Assembly (NCBI RefSeq): GCF_005925325.1
Contig: NZ_SRMP01000003.1
Span: 315,210-379,209 of the forward strand
DNA length: 64,000 nt
DNA from: Pedobacter helvus
GTDB lineage: Bacteria; Bacteroidota; Bacteroidia; Sphingobacteriales; Sphingobacteriaceae
Direction of reading: 5' to 3'
Shown: one piece after another, positions 8,672 through 16,116 of the stretch
Layout: every line of letters starts with the position of its first letter
Numbering within the stretch: position 1 is the first letter of the stretch
Translations under genes and position numbers: made by a program
The notes under the pieces: generated by a model
Told to the model about the DNA's origin: nothing
What the model saw: only the letters and a program-made list of their open reading frames with translations
Database searches by the model: none

Positions 8672-9134
8672 TTTTCTGTAGATATTCATCTAATTTTTTC
8701 TTGGCTGTTTGGCGTACCTTTTCTTTGAAAGAGTTAGTCCAACCTAGTAGCAACCCGCCAAAACCAAAGGCTTGCTTTGCCCATTTATAAAAATCGAAGG
8801 TATCGGTATGTTTTACGATTTTACCATTCTCGATCTCAAACGCTGCATCAATTTTATTGATTACCTTTTTGCCTGTGGCTGTGAACGTATAATGTGCTTC
8901 CCAATAGGCCGCTACTTTATTTCCTTCTTCTTTGATATTTCCAAAGGTTAAAGTCATATCGCCACTTCTCGAAATTAGCATTTGCCACATTGCTCTTGCT
9001 TGTTGCGCATCTAAATTTTTAAATACCGAGTCATTGAAAACAGCATTGTCGGCATAGCAATCTTGCATGGCTTTATAATTGTTTTGCTGAAAAGCGGTAT
9101 AAAACTGATTAATGATTTGTTCGTTGGCCGTCAT
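8658..9134 (-). CDS. SnoaL/NTF2-like nuclear transport factor 2 family protein
   Basis: A 158-residue protein. The first 115 residues form the cone-shaped alpha+beta fold of SnoaL/NTF2-like proteins: N-terminal helix with INQFYTAFQQNNYKAMQDCY, then FNDSVF, the central strands AAYWEAHYTFTATGKKV and the closing IVKHTDTFDFYKWAKQAF. The remaining C-terminal part is a basic amphipathic helix. Such proteins range from polyketide cyclases to ligand-binding stress proteins, and the substrate cannot be deduced. The 3' end overlaps the clpS 3' end by 14 bp. Confidence 0.8.
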   Translation of the reverse strand: MTANEQIINQFYTAFQQNNYKAMQDCYADNAVFNDSVFKNLDAQQARAMWQMLISRSGDMTLTFGNIKEEGNKVAAYWEAHYTFTATGKKVINKIDAAFEIENGKIVKHTDTFDFYKWAKQAFGFGGLLLGWTNSFKEKVRQTAKKKLDEYLQKINQQ

Positions 9135-9254
9135 GGTTTTGAAGTTTGATTTTTAAATTTAGCAAAACAATTAACCTTGCAAGAACATTAATTTGATAAG
9201 GGATGATTATCTTTAGGAATAAATCAAAATCAACCCCATAAATTAAATTTAAGC

Positions 9255-9671
9255 ATGAAAAGACACGCAACCGCCCAATGGAATGGCACAGGTAAAGAAG
9301 GAAAAGGAACGTTAACCACGCAAAGTACTACTTTACAAGACACTCAATATTCTTTTAAAAGCAGATTTGAAGAAGGAACAGGGACTAATCCGGAAGAATT
9401 GGTAGCTGCAGCACACGCAGGATGCTTTAGCATGAAATTAAGTTTCAACATTTCCGCAGAAAACATCACTCCAGAAAGCATCGAAACTAAAGCTACTGTT
9501 AATCTTAACCCAGAAAAAGGCGCAATTGACAATATACACTTGGTAGTAAAAGTTAAGGCCGAAGGATTATCTAAAGAGAAGTTCGATGAATTGGTTGCTG
9601 ATGCAAAAGCAAACTGCCCAATATCGAAATTATTAAACACTGATATTACCTTAGAATCTGAGTTATTATAA
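9255..9671 (+). CDS. OsmC family peroxiredoxin
   Basis: A 138-residue OsmC/Ohr-fold protein that reduces organic hydroperoxides. Both redox cysteines are seen: the first in [18 protein letters not shown] (about residue 56) and the second in [10 protein letters not shown] (about residue 124). The N-terminus [18 protein letters not shown] and the GTNPEELV helix are typical of the OsmC rather than the Ohr branch. A palindromic element (9678-9743) follows immediately and may terminate transcription. Confidence 0.9.
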   Translation: MKRHATAQWNGTGKEGKGTLTTQSTTLQDTQYSFKSRFEEGTGTNPEELVAAAHAGCFSMKLSFNISAENITPESIETKATVNLNPEKGAIDNIHLVVKVKAEGLSKEKFDELVADAKANCPISKLLNTDITLESELL

Positions 9672-9677
9672 GATTCT

Positions 9678-9743
9678 TTTTAGCCACAGATGTACGAATA
9701 TTTTATTTCTTATCAAGATTTATCTGTTCATCTGTGGCTAAAA
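9678..9743. repeat. Palindromic element with perfect 15-bp arms
   Basis: TTTTAGCCACAGATG at 9678-9692 is mirrored exactly as CATCTGTGGCTAAAA at 9729-9743 around a 36-nt AT-rich loop. It lies between two co-directional genes (OsmC and an alpha/beta hydrolase). It could act as a terminator or as a dispersed palindromic repeat. Confidence 0.65.
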
Positions 9744-9784
9744 TCATTTAACTAAAAACAACGTTGATTTTTTACAAAAAATAG

Positions 9785-9792
9785 TACATTTG
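9785..9792 (+). promoter_or_regulatory. Bacteroidota promoter: TTG-N18-TACATTTG
   Basis: The -7 box TACATTTG at 9785-9792 has a TTG at 9764-9766, 18 nt upstream, which fits the Bacteroidota -33/-7 spacing. It lies 35 nt before the ATG of the hydrolase at 9828. Confidence 0.6.
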
Positions 9793-9827
9793 GTTTTCGA
9801 GCATATTATTGATTACCAACGGTACAC

Positions 9828-11138
9828 ATGAAGAAGTTTTTTTTACTATCTGCCTTTTTACTTTTCGCTTTAACCAGCTTTTCTCAAAATGTTTTTAGTC
9901 TTTTCGGAAAGGCGAACAATTTTTTTGACCTTATTGCCGCAGGAAAATACGAAGAAGCACATGCTTACTTCTCTGAGGAAGGCAAAACCAAAATTACTAC
10001 CGAAAATTTAAAGCAATTTTGGGCCAACATGGAAGGCCGATTGGGCAAAGTAAAGTCGATAGATGCTTCAGGTAGCAGAAACCAAGGCGAGTATTATGCA
10101 GTTACCGTAAATGGCGAATTCCAATACGACAAACAAGATTTTGTATTGCTTTTCGATAAAACCGAAAAACTAGTTGGTTTACATTTACCTCCAAAAGCAG
10201 TAACTTATAGAGCACCTGGCTACGCAGACAGCACGCTTTACAAAGAGAAATCTACCTATATCGAGTGGCCAGGACATCAATTAGCGGCGGTTATTACTAC
10301 ACCTAAAGATGGCAACAGCTTCCCGATAGTGGTTTTGGTTCACGGTTCTGGGCCTAACGATATGGACGAAACCATTGGCCCTAACAAACCATTTAAAGAC
10401 ATTGCTGCGGGTTTAGCTGTTAACGGTATCGCTTCTGTAAGATATGTAAAACGTACCGTAATTTACCCTCAAGAATTTGGAAAATCTTATACCGTTAAAG
10501 AAGAAGTTTTAGATGACGCACTACAAGCCATTGCTTTGGCTAAAAAAGTAGAGGGCGTAGATCTTAAACAAGTTTATGTACTAGGCCATAGCTTAGGTGG
10601 AATGTTAGCACCTCGTATTGCTACGCTAGCACCTGATTTGAAAGGTATTATTTTAGCCGCTGCTCCTGCCCGCTCATTAAGCGATATCATTATTGAGCAA
10701 AACAAATACATGGTGGCTCAAAGCAAGGATACCTCTGCAGTAATGCAACAAAATTTGCAAAACGCAATTGCTGAGATTGAAAAAACGAAATTAACCAAGC
10801 TTGCACCCAACATGAAGCCAGACTCTACCCTACTAGGCTTGCCAGCAAGTTATTGGGTTGATTTGAATAACTATAATCAGGTAGAAGTAGCGAAAAAACT
10901 TAAGCAACGCATTTTTATCCTTCAGGGTGGATATGATTTCCAAGTAAGTGAAACCGATTTCAATTTATGGAAAGAGGCATTAGGTAGCAAAAGCAACGTG
11001 AGCTTCAAGTTATATCCTGATTTCAACCATTTGTTTAGTCAGCAGGAAGCAAAAGGAAATATGTTACAGTACCAAAAACCTAGCAACGTAGAGCAACGCA
11101 CCATAGAAGATTTGGCAAACTGGATTAAGGAACTGTAG
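9828..11138 (+). CDS. Secreted alpha/beta hydrolase with N-terminal DUF3887-like domain
   Basis: A 436-residue protein with a signal peptide ending near ALTSFSQ (residue 20). Residues about 25-125 are a DUF3887-like cystatin-type module (FDLIAAGKYEEAHAYFSEEG), and the rest is an alpha/beta hydrolase: HGSGPNDMDET oxyanion loop (about 173-183), nucleophile elbow GHSLGG (about 254-259), Asp in LQGGYDFQV and His in DFNHLF (about residue 402). The organisation matches acyl-peptide or dienelactone-like periplasmic hydrolases of Bacteroidota. Substrate unknown. Expressed from its own promoter. Confidence 0.85.
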   Translation: MKKFFLLSAFLLFALTSFSQNVFSLFGKANNFFDLIAAGKYEEAHAYFSEEGKTKITTENLKQFWANMEGRLGKVKSIDASGSRNQGEYYAVTVNGEFQYDKQDFVLLFDKTEKLVGLHLPPKAVTYRAPGYADSTLYKEKSTYIEWPGHQLAAVITTPKDGNSFPIVVLVHGSGPNDMDETIGPNKPFKDIAAGLAVNGIASVRYVKRTVIYPQEFGKSYTVKEEVLDDALQAIALAKKVEGVDLKQVYVLGHSLGGMLAPRIATLAPDLKGIILAAAPARSLSDIIIEQNKYMVAQSKDTSAVMQQNLQNAIAEIEKTKLTKLAPNMKPDSTLLGLPASYWVDLNNYNQVEVAKKLKQRIFILQGGYDFQVSETDFNLWKEALGSKSNVSFKLYPDFNHLFSQQEAKGNMLQYQKPSNVEQRTIEDLANWIKEL

Positions 11139-11213
11139 TTTAGAGCCATACTGAGCTTGCAGAAGTGTCTATTTCTTAAAATACTTAGGCAAGCTCAACC
11201 AAAAAAAGGCATT

Positions 11214-12035
11214 TTAAATTTCTGCAGCTTCCATCCATTCAAACCAGTTTTGTACCTCGAAGGTATAACCTAATTTGTCAGTTACGTTAACAGAGTTGAT
11301 TTGCTTCCAGTCTAGCAGCTCATTTTTAAACATCGGTTTTTCCATACCAGAAACTTCACAAAGTTGCGTATAAAACGTCTCTCTTGTTGGATGATGAGGA
11401 GAAACTCCATGATAAACGCCCCCAAATTGCTGGGTTTCTAGCAAACGTAAACAAAGTCCAATACAATCTTCCAATGCGATTAAATTGATAGGGGCTTTCG
11501 CATTTGGGATATCCATTTTACCTGCAAAAAACTTGGCCAAATTACGCTTAGGCCCAATTAATCCCGCAAAGCGGATGATGGTAGTGGTAAACTGAGGATA
11601 GTTTTCCCAAAGGTTTTCGGCTTCGAGCAAAGCCTTACCCGCAGCACTTACTGGATTGGGTTGCGAATTTTCGTCGACCTCAAAATTACCGTCTTCAAAA
11701 ACTCCCGTAGAACTGATGAAAACTATTTGCTTGGTACGTTTCAAAGCTGATTGAGCAACGCGTTGCAATTTCTCAGCATAGTTTTGGGCTTGATCAGTTT
11801 TTGCTCTCGGTGGCACACTTACAAACAGTACATCCGTGTCGAAAAACTCGGAAGGCAAATCAGCAGCTTCACTTAAATTGAACAGATAAGGCTGAATACC
11901 TACCGATTTCAAATCTGCTAGCTTTTCCATACTGGTCGTAGACCCTTTAACGTTATATCCTTTATTAACCAAAACTTTTGCAAAGGCTAAACCAAACCAA
12001 CCGCAACCTAAAATACTAACTGTTTTTATCTCCAT
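11214..12035 (-). CDS. NAD(P)-binding epimerase/dehydratase-like protein (YeeZ type)
   Basis: A 273-residue Rossmann protein. After MEIKTVS comes ILGCGWFGLAFAKVLVNKGY, a GxGWxG nucleotide-binding motif characteristic of the YeeZ-like extended SDR group, then FVSVPPRAKTDQAQNY and FISSTGVFEDGNFEVDE (a sugar-epimerase-like segment, lacking a clear Y-x-x-x-K). An in-frame TTG at 12044 would add three residues (MQQ), but the ATG at 12035 is the natural start. Substrate unknown; sugar-nucleotide or quinone-like compounds are plausible for the fold. Confidence 0.8.
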   Translation of the reverse strand: MEIKTVSILGCGWFGLAFAKVLVNKGYNVKGSTTSMEKLADLKSVGIQPYLFNLSEAADLPSEFFDTDVLFVSVPPRAKTDQAQNYAEKLQRVAQSALKRTKQIVFISSTGVFEDGNFEVDENSQPNPVSAAGKALLEAENLWENYPQFTTTIIRFAGLIGPKRNLAKFFAGKMDIPNAKAPINLIALEDCIGLCLRLLETQQFGGVYHGVSPHHPTRETFYTQLCEVSGMEKPMFKNELLDWKQINSVNVTDKLGYTFEVQNWFEWMEAAEI

Positions 12036-12063
12036 TTGTTGCAAAATAACAATTAAAGCTTCC

Positions 12064-12098
12064 CTTTAAAAATCTATGTGACTATGTGGTTTTAAATA
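12064..12098. repeat. Copy of a CTATGTGGTTTT word, related to the arm of the element at 30803-30855
   Basis: CTATGTGACTATGTGGTTTT at 12074-12093 closely matches the right arm of the palindrome at 30837-30857 (CTATGTTGCCTATGTGGTTTT). It lies in the divergent spacer between the epimerase-like gene and the DUF2911 gene. The other arm is not obvious here, so it may be a half-element. Confidence 0.4.
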
Positions 12099-12133
12099 AC
12101 AAAACAATGATAAACTCTAAGAATTTTAATCTG

Positions 12134-12141
12134 TAATTTTG
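12134..12141 (+). promoter_or_regulatory. -7 box (TAATTTTG) for the DUF2911 gene
   Basis: TAATTTTG fits TAnnTTTG and lies 24 nt upstream of the ATG at 12166. Confidence 0.45.
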
Positions 12142-12165
12142 AGGCACAACCATAATTAAAAAAAG

Positions 12166-13014
12166 ATGAAATCATCAATCAAATTCATTTTAGCGCTTTT
12201 CGTACTGGTTACCCTAGGCGAAAATCTACAGGCACAAGGCCTAAAACTACCACAGCCAAGTACTACTCAAACTGTTTCTCAAGCATTCGGTTTAGGTAAA
12301 ATAGACTTAACCTATGCTCGTCCTAACGCAAAAGGACGTTCAATCTATGGCGATTTAGTACCTTTTGGAAAAGTTTGGCGTACCGGTGCTAATTCTGCTA
12401 CCGTAATCAAATTTACAGATGCCGTTAAAATTGAGGGTAAAGATTTAGCTGCTGGCGAATATGCTTTATTTACCATCCCGGGTAAAACAGAGTGGACCAT
12501 TATTTTCAACAAAGGCACTAAAGAATGGGGTTCTTATACTTATAGCGAAGCTAATGACGTGCTACGTGTGCAAGTTAAGCCTACTGCATTAAAAGAAAAA
12601 GTAGAAACTTTCAGCATTCAATTCGCCAATGTGTTTGATACTGCTGCTCAATTACAAATTCTTTGGGCTAACACGGGTGTAAATGTAAATATCACTACTT
12701 CTATCGACGAAAAAGTAATGGCAGATATTGCCGAGGCGATGAAAGGTGAAAAGAAACCATATTTCCAAGCTGCAATGTACTATTTCGCTAACGGAAAAGA
12801 TTTAAAAACCACTTTAGAGTGGATGAACGAAGCAGACAAACAAATGACCGACGCACCTTGGGTAAAACTTTGGAAAGCTAAAGTTCAATTGAAAATGGGC
12901 GACAAAGCTGGTGCAGCAAAAACTGCTAAAGAAGGTTTAGATATTGCTACAAAAATTAAAAACGAGGAATATGTTCGTTTAAATACACAATTGATAGAAG
13001 AAACTAAAAAATAA
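12166..13014 (+). CDS. DUF2911 domain-containing secreted protein
   Basis: A 282-residue exported protein (signal peptide ending near LQAQG, about residue 25). The core is the Bacteroidota DUF2911 beta domain: TVSQAFGLGKIDLTYARPNAKGR, then PFGKVWRTGANSAT and GEYALFTIPGKTEWTIIFNKG. The C-terminal 90 residues are helical and TPR-like (YFQAAMYYFANGKDLKTTLEW, then KAGAAKTAKEGLDIA). Function of the family is unknown. A clear intrinsic terminator follows at 13042-13072. Confidence 0.85.
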   Translation: MKSSIKFILALFVLVTLGENLQAQGLKLPQPSTTQTVSQAFGLGKIDLTYARPNAKGRSIYGDLVPFGKVWRTGANSATVIKFTDAVKIEGKDLAAGEYALFTIPGKTEWTIIFNKGTKEWGSYTYSEANDVLRVQVKPTALKEKVETFSIQFANVFDTAAQLQILWANTGVNVNITTSIDEKVMADIAEAMKGEKKPYFQAAMYYFANGKDLKTTLEWMNEADKQMTDAPWVKLWKAKVQLKMGDKAGAAKTAKEGLDIATKIKNEEYVRLNTQLIEETKK

Positions 13015-13041
13015 GTCTCTCCTAATCAAAATCTTAATATC

Positions 13042-13072
13042 AAACCGTTGGAGTTAGTTCAACGGTTTTTTT
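13042..13072 (+). terminator. Intrinsic terminator after the DUF2911 gene
   Basis: AAACCGTTG pairs with CAACGGTTT around a 9-nt loop, followed by a T-rich run, 28 bp after the stop codon. Confidence 0.8.
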
Positions 13073-13210
13073 TATTTATATGACTTACCATACTAAGACT
13101 TTGAAATCTTAGAACGGTAAAACCCTCAACTTTATACTTTAAAAAAATAGAAAACTAAAGTTAAACTTCGCAAAGCGACTAAATTATCGTACATTACATA
13201 AAGCACTCGA

Positions 13211-13726
13211 ATGAAATTAGAAGAGAATGAAATTATTGTCCAAAAGATTGACCACTCTAACAAGATACCTTTTAGACTGGAAGATTTGATAACATTTCCC
13301 TTCTTCATCATATTTTCAATTGTTGGCAGCAATATTTTCAAAGAAATAAGCAGTAAAGAAATTTACTATGTGTTCATCTTGCCTGTTATAGCTATATTAA
13401 CTTTCTTCCTAACTTTTGGGCGAATTCTTATCAGATGGCATATAACTAGAACAACTATATTCTATCTTACAAATTATAGAATAATCTTCGTAGATAATGC
13501 ATCTGGTTTTACAGATAAAAGTTTTCACTTAAAAGAAATAGAAATTAACTACACTGAATATCTTAACGGAAAAGGATTTATCATTATCGGCAAGAGTAAA
13601 CCAGTTTTTTCTGGTCGTGGCGTCAATTTTTTTGAAGACAAGAATGTGATCTACAATGTAATCAACGTAAAGAAAGTATTTGATCTAATAAAAAACGTAA
13701 AAGCAGAACTACTGTCATTCGAATAG
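13211..13726 (+). CDS. Small membrane protein with PH-like domain
   Basis: A 171-residue protein with two hydrophobic helices (about residues 29-46 and 52-76). They are followed by a beta-rich segment: TTIFYLTNYRIIFVDN, then FHLKEIEINYTEYLNGKGFIIIG. The 'two helices, then T-x-Y-x-x-T-N-x-R' pattern is that of bacterial PH-domain membrane proteins (bPH2/YdbT-like). The C-terminal helix is charged. The base composition is slightly more AT-rich than its neighbours. No operon partner. Confidence 0.6.
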   Translation: MKLEENEIIVQKIDHSNKIPFRLEDLITFPFFIIFSIVGSNIFKEISSKEIYYVFILPVIAILTFFLTFGRILIRWHITRTTIFYLTNYRIIFVDNASGFTDKSFHLKEIEINYTEYLNGKGFIIIGKSKPVFSGRGVNFFEDKNVIYNVINVKKVFDLIKNVKAELLSFE

Positions 13727-13874
13727 TCTACTATTTTTCAGTAAATCATCTTAGTCTCTTCAAATAACAATAGAGCACAGTTCAGAACTTAAGTATCTTC
13801 TTAAAAATTGGAATAGCTTTGGACTAGTCTTATAAGTCTATCACTAACAAAACACAACTTTCACCATAATTAGT

Positions 13875-13882
13875 TACTTTTG
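13875..13882 (+). promoter_or_regulatory. -7 box (TACTTTTG) directly before hisS
   Basis: TACTTTTG ends 5 nt before the hisS ATG at 13888, so the mRNA is expected to be leaderless or nearly so. Confidence 0.5.
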
Positions 13883-13887
13883 CGGCT

Positions 13888-15270
13888 ATGTCAGTAACTA
13901 AGCCGAGCTTACCAAAAGGAACAAGAGATTTTTCACCTTTAGAAATGGTGAAACGCAACTATATTTATGATACCATTAAAACGGTTTTCAAGAAATATGG
14001 CTATGCAGAAATTCAAACGCCAAGCATGGAAAATCTGCAAACCTTAACAGGTAAATATGGTGATGAAGGTGATAAATTGATCTTCAAAATTTTAAATTCC
14101 GGAGATTATTTGGCGAAGGTTGACGAGCAGTTATTAGCTTCTAAAAACTCCAACGCTACTATTTCTAAAATTTCAGAAAAAGCCCTTCGTTACGACTTAA
14201 CAGTTCCTTTTGCTCGTTACGTGGTGATGCACCAAAGTGAAATTGCTTTTCCTTTTAAACGTTTCCAAGTACAGCCAGTTTGGCGTGCAGATAGACCACA
14301 GAAAGGTCGTTACCGTGAGTTTTATCAGTGTGATGCCGATGTGGTTGGGTCTCCTTCTTTACTTAACGAGGCAGAGTTTGTATTGATTTACCATGAAGCC
14401 CTGACCAACCTGGGTCTGAAAGATTTCGATATTAAAATTAATAACCGTAAGATATTAAGCGGCATCGCCGAAATTATTGGCAAACCAGAGCTGATTGTAG
14501 ACATGACCGTAGCCATCGACAAACTAGATAAAATTGGTTTGGATGGCGTAAGCAAAGAATTACTAGAACGTGGTTTCACAGAAGCTGATATCGAAAAACT
14601 GAAACCTGTTATTTTGTTAGAAGGCACTAACGAAGAAAAGTTGGAAAGTTTAAAATCAGTCTTAGCTGGTTCTGAAACAGGCCTGAAAGGTATCGAAGAA
14701 ATCGAAACTGTTTTCAACTATGTTTCCAAACTGACAACTGACAACTCAAAACTGACAACTGTTATCGAACTTGACATTACCCTTGCTCGTGGTTTAAACT
14801 ATTATACTGGCTGTATTTTCGAGGTTAAAACCAATGAGGTAGCGATGGGCAGCATTGGTGGTGGCGGTCGTTACGACGACTTAACAGGAATGTTTGGTTT
14901 GAAAGATTTAACTGGTGTTGGAATTTCATTCGGAGCAGACCGTATTTATGATGTATTGGAAGAACTGAACTTGTTCCCAACCTCTGCGCAACAAGGCACC
15001 AAAGTGTTGATCAGCAATTTTGATGAAGCAGCAGAATTGTTCGCCCTACCCCTCTTACAGCAGCTAAGGGACGCAAATATTGCTGCAGAACTTTATCCGG
15101 CATCGGTAAAACTGAAAAAGCAAATGAGCTACGCAGACGCGAAAAGCATTCCTTATGTAGTATTAATTGGCGAAGAAGAAATGCAAAGCGGAAAACTTAC
15201 TTTAAAAGATATGGTAAGTGGGGAGCAGCAGAAATTAACTGCAACGGAGATTGTAGAGAAGTTGAAGTAA
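13888..15270 (+). CDS. hisS: Histidyl-tRNA synthetase
   Basis: A 460-residue class II synthetase that charges tRNA-His. It starts [20 protein letters not shown] (motif 1 region). It contains [13 protein letters not shown] (motif 2 entry), [21 protein letters not shown] (motif 2), the His-specific [13 protein letters not shown] (about residues 304-316) and GGGRYDDL (about 329-336, toward motif 3). The C-terminal anticodon-binding domain spans about 370-460. Near residues 281-291 lies [12 protein letters not shown], encoded by a CTGACAACT word repeat (14730-14760) that looks like an intergenic tract inside the gene. The frame stays intact, and the site is a domain linker, so activity is probably kept. 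Confidence 0.95.
   Translation: MSVTKPSLPKGTRDFSPLEMVKRNYIYDTIKTVFKKYGYAEIQTPSMENLQTLTGKYGDEGDKLIFKILNSGDYLAKVDEQLLASKNSNATISKISEKALRYDLTVPFARYVVMHQSEIAFPFKRFQVQPVWRADRPQKGRYREFYQCDADVVGSPSLLNEAEFVLIYHEALTNLGLKDFDIKINNRKILSGIAEIIGKPELIVDMTVAIDKLDKIGLDGVSKELLERGFTEADIEKLKPVILLEGTNEEKLESLKSVLAGSETGLKGIEEIETVFNYVSKLTTDNSKLTTVIELDITLARGLNYYTGCIFEVKTNEVAMGSIGGGGRYDDLTGMFGLKDLTGVGISFGADRIYDVLEELNLFPTSAQQGTKVLISNFDEAAELFALPLLQQLRDANIAAELYPASVKLKKQMSYADAKSIPYVVLIGEEEMQSGKLTLKDMVSGEQQKLTATEIVEKLK
14729..14761 (+). repeat. In-frame CTGACAACT word repeat inside hisS
   Basis: Three CTGACAACT units (with a degenerate CAACTCAAAA between units two and three) encode [11 protein letters not shown]. The same kind of word (ACTGAAAACTGAC) occurs at 55271-55297. 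Confidence 0.6.
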
Positions 15271-15288
15271 TACTACCACTGTCTAATT

Positions 15289-15376
15289 CCCTCTCTTTTT
15301 CAAAGAGAGGGTTAGGGAGAGTATGTTTCATTAAACCCCCTCTCCCGTGTCCGGGATCTCTCCCTAAAAGGGAGAG
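15289..15376. repeat. G/A-rich palindromic element between convergent genes
   Basis: Two hairpins flank a C-rich segment: CCCTCTCTTT/AAAGAGAGGG (15289-15311) and CTCTCCC/GGGAGAG (15358-15376). Further GGGAGAG (15315-15321) and CTCTCCC (15340-15346) copies could pair alternatively. The element sits between the 3' ends of hisS and the thioredoxin-fold gene and could act as a bidirectional terminator. Its complexity suggests a dispersed repeat family. Confidence 0.65.
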
Positions 15377-15417
15377 AAAAATACTATTTATGCCATTGCA
15401 CCAACAGGAATCAAAAT

Positions 15418-16020
15418 CTAACGCAGTTGCTTCAACAAGTCGTTCAACTCTTGCTGTGTAGTCAATGTTTTATCTTTGGCATACCAGCCATGCAGTTTTT
15501 CAGCCAACTCAGGCATTTCCACACCTTCTTTTTTCCAGTCGGCTAGTAAACCTTGTAAAATCGCTGGTCTTGGACCCCATTTTGGTAAAACTAGGTTTCC
15601 GGTTTCATCTAAAACCAACAAAACTGGAATTGCTCTACCACCGTTTGTTAAATGCGCATCAATTAATGGCAAGTTTTTATCTCTCAGGGTTAACTTCAAA
15701 TCAAACTTACTTGGTACCACAGAAACTATTTTATTAATGATCGGTACAATTTGAGCAGCATCGCCACACCAACCTTCGGTGATTACCAAAAAGCGGTATT
15801 TGCCTTCAATTTTTTCTAAGGTACCAAGTAACTCTTCACTAAGTACGGTAGTTTTATCAACTCTGTTCATACGCTGCACATTCATCTTTGTGTAATGCAA
15901 CATCGCTTCAGAATTATCTGGACCTGTAGTTTCGCCTTTTGCTAAAAGCTCATCTACTAAATTTCTGTAACTAGAATAGTCTAGTGCCTCTTTATCAAAA
16001 ATATTACTGTAATCAAGCAT
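15418..16020 (-). CDS. Thioredoxin family protein (WCGDA type)
   Basis: A 200-residue cytosolic protein with a thioredoxin-fold core. The expected redox motif site reads ITEGWCGDAAQIVP (about residues 82-95), where the second Cys of CxxC is Ala, so it is probably not a classical disulfide oxidoreductase. RAIPVLLVLDETG near residue 130 supplies the cis-Pro loop. This WCGDA family is found in Bacteroidota and Firmicutes with unknown partner. It is followed by the divergent outer-membrane gene at 16117. Confidence 0.82.
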   Translation of the reverse strand: MLDYSNIFDKEALDYSSYRNLVDELLAKGETTGPDNSEAMLHYTKMNVQRMNRVDKTTVLSEELLGTLEKIEGKYRFLVITEGWCGDAAQIVPIINKIVSVVPSKFDLKLTLRDKNLPLIDAHLTNGGRAIPVLLVLDETGNLVLPKWGPRPAILQGLLADWKKEGVEMPELAEKLHGWYAKDKTLTTQQELNDLLKQLR

Positions 16021-16116
16021 AAAAACGCTGTAATAAAATGGTTACGCCCTTTTTTTAAATCTTTTATTGAGCGAGATTTGTGCCCTCATTAACACACACA
16101 ACTCAACTGAATTTAA

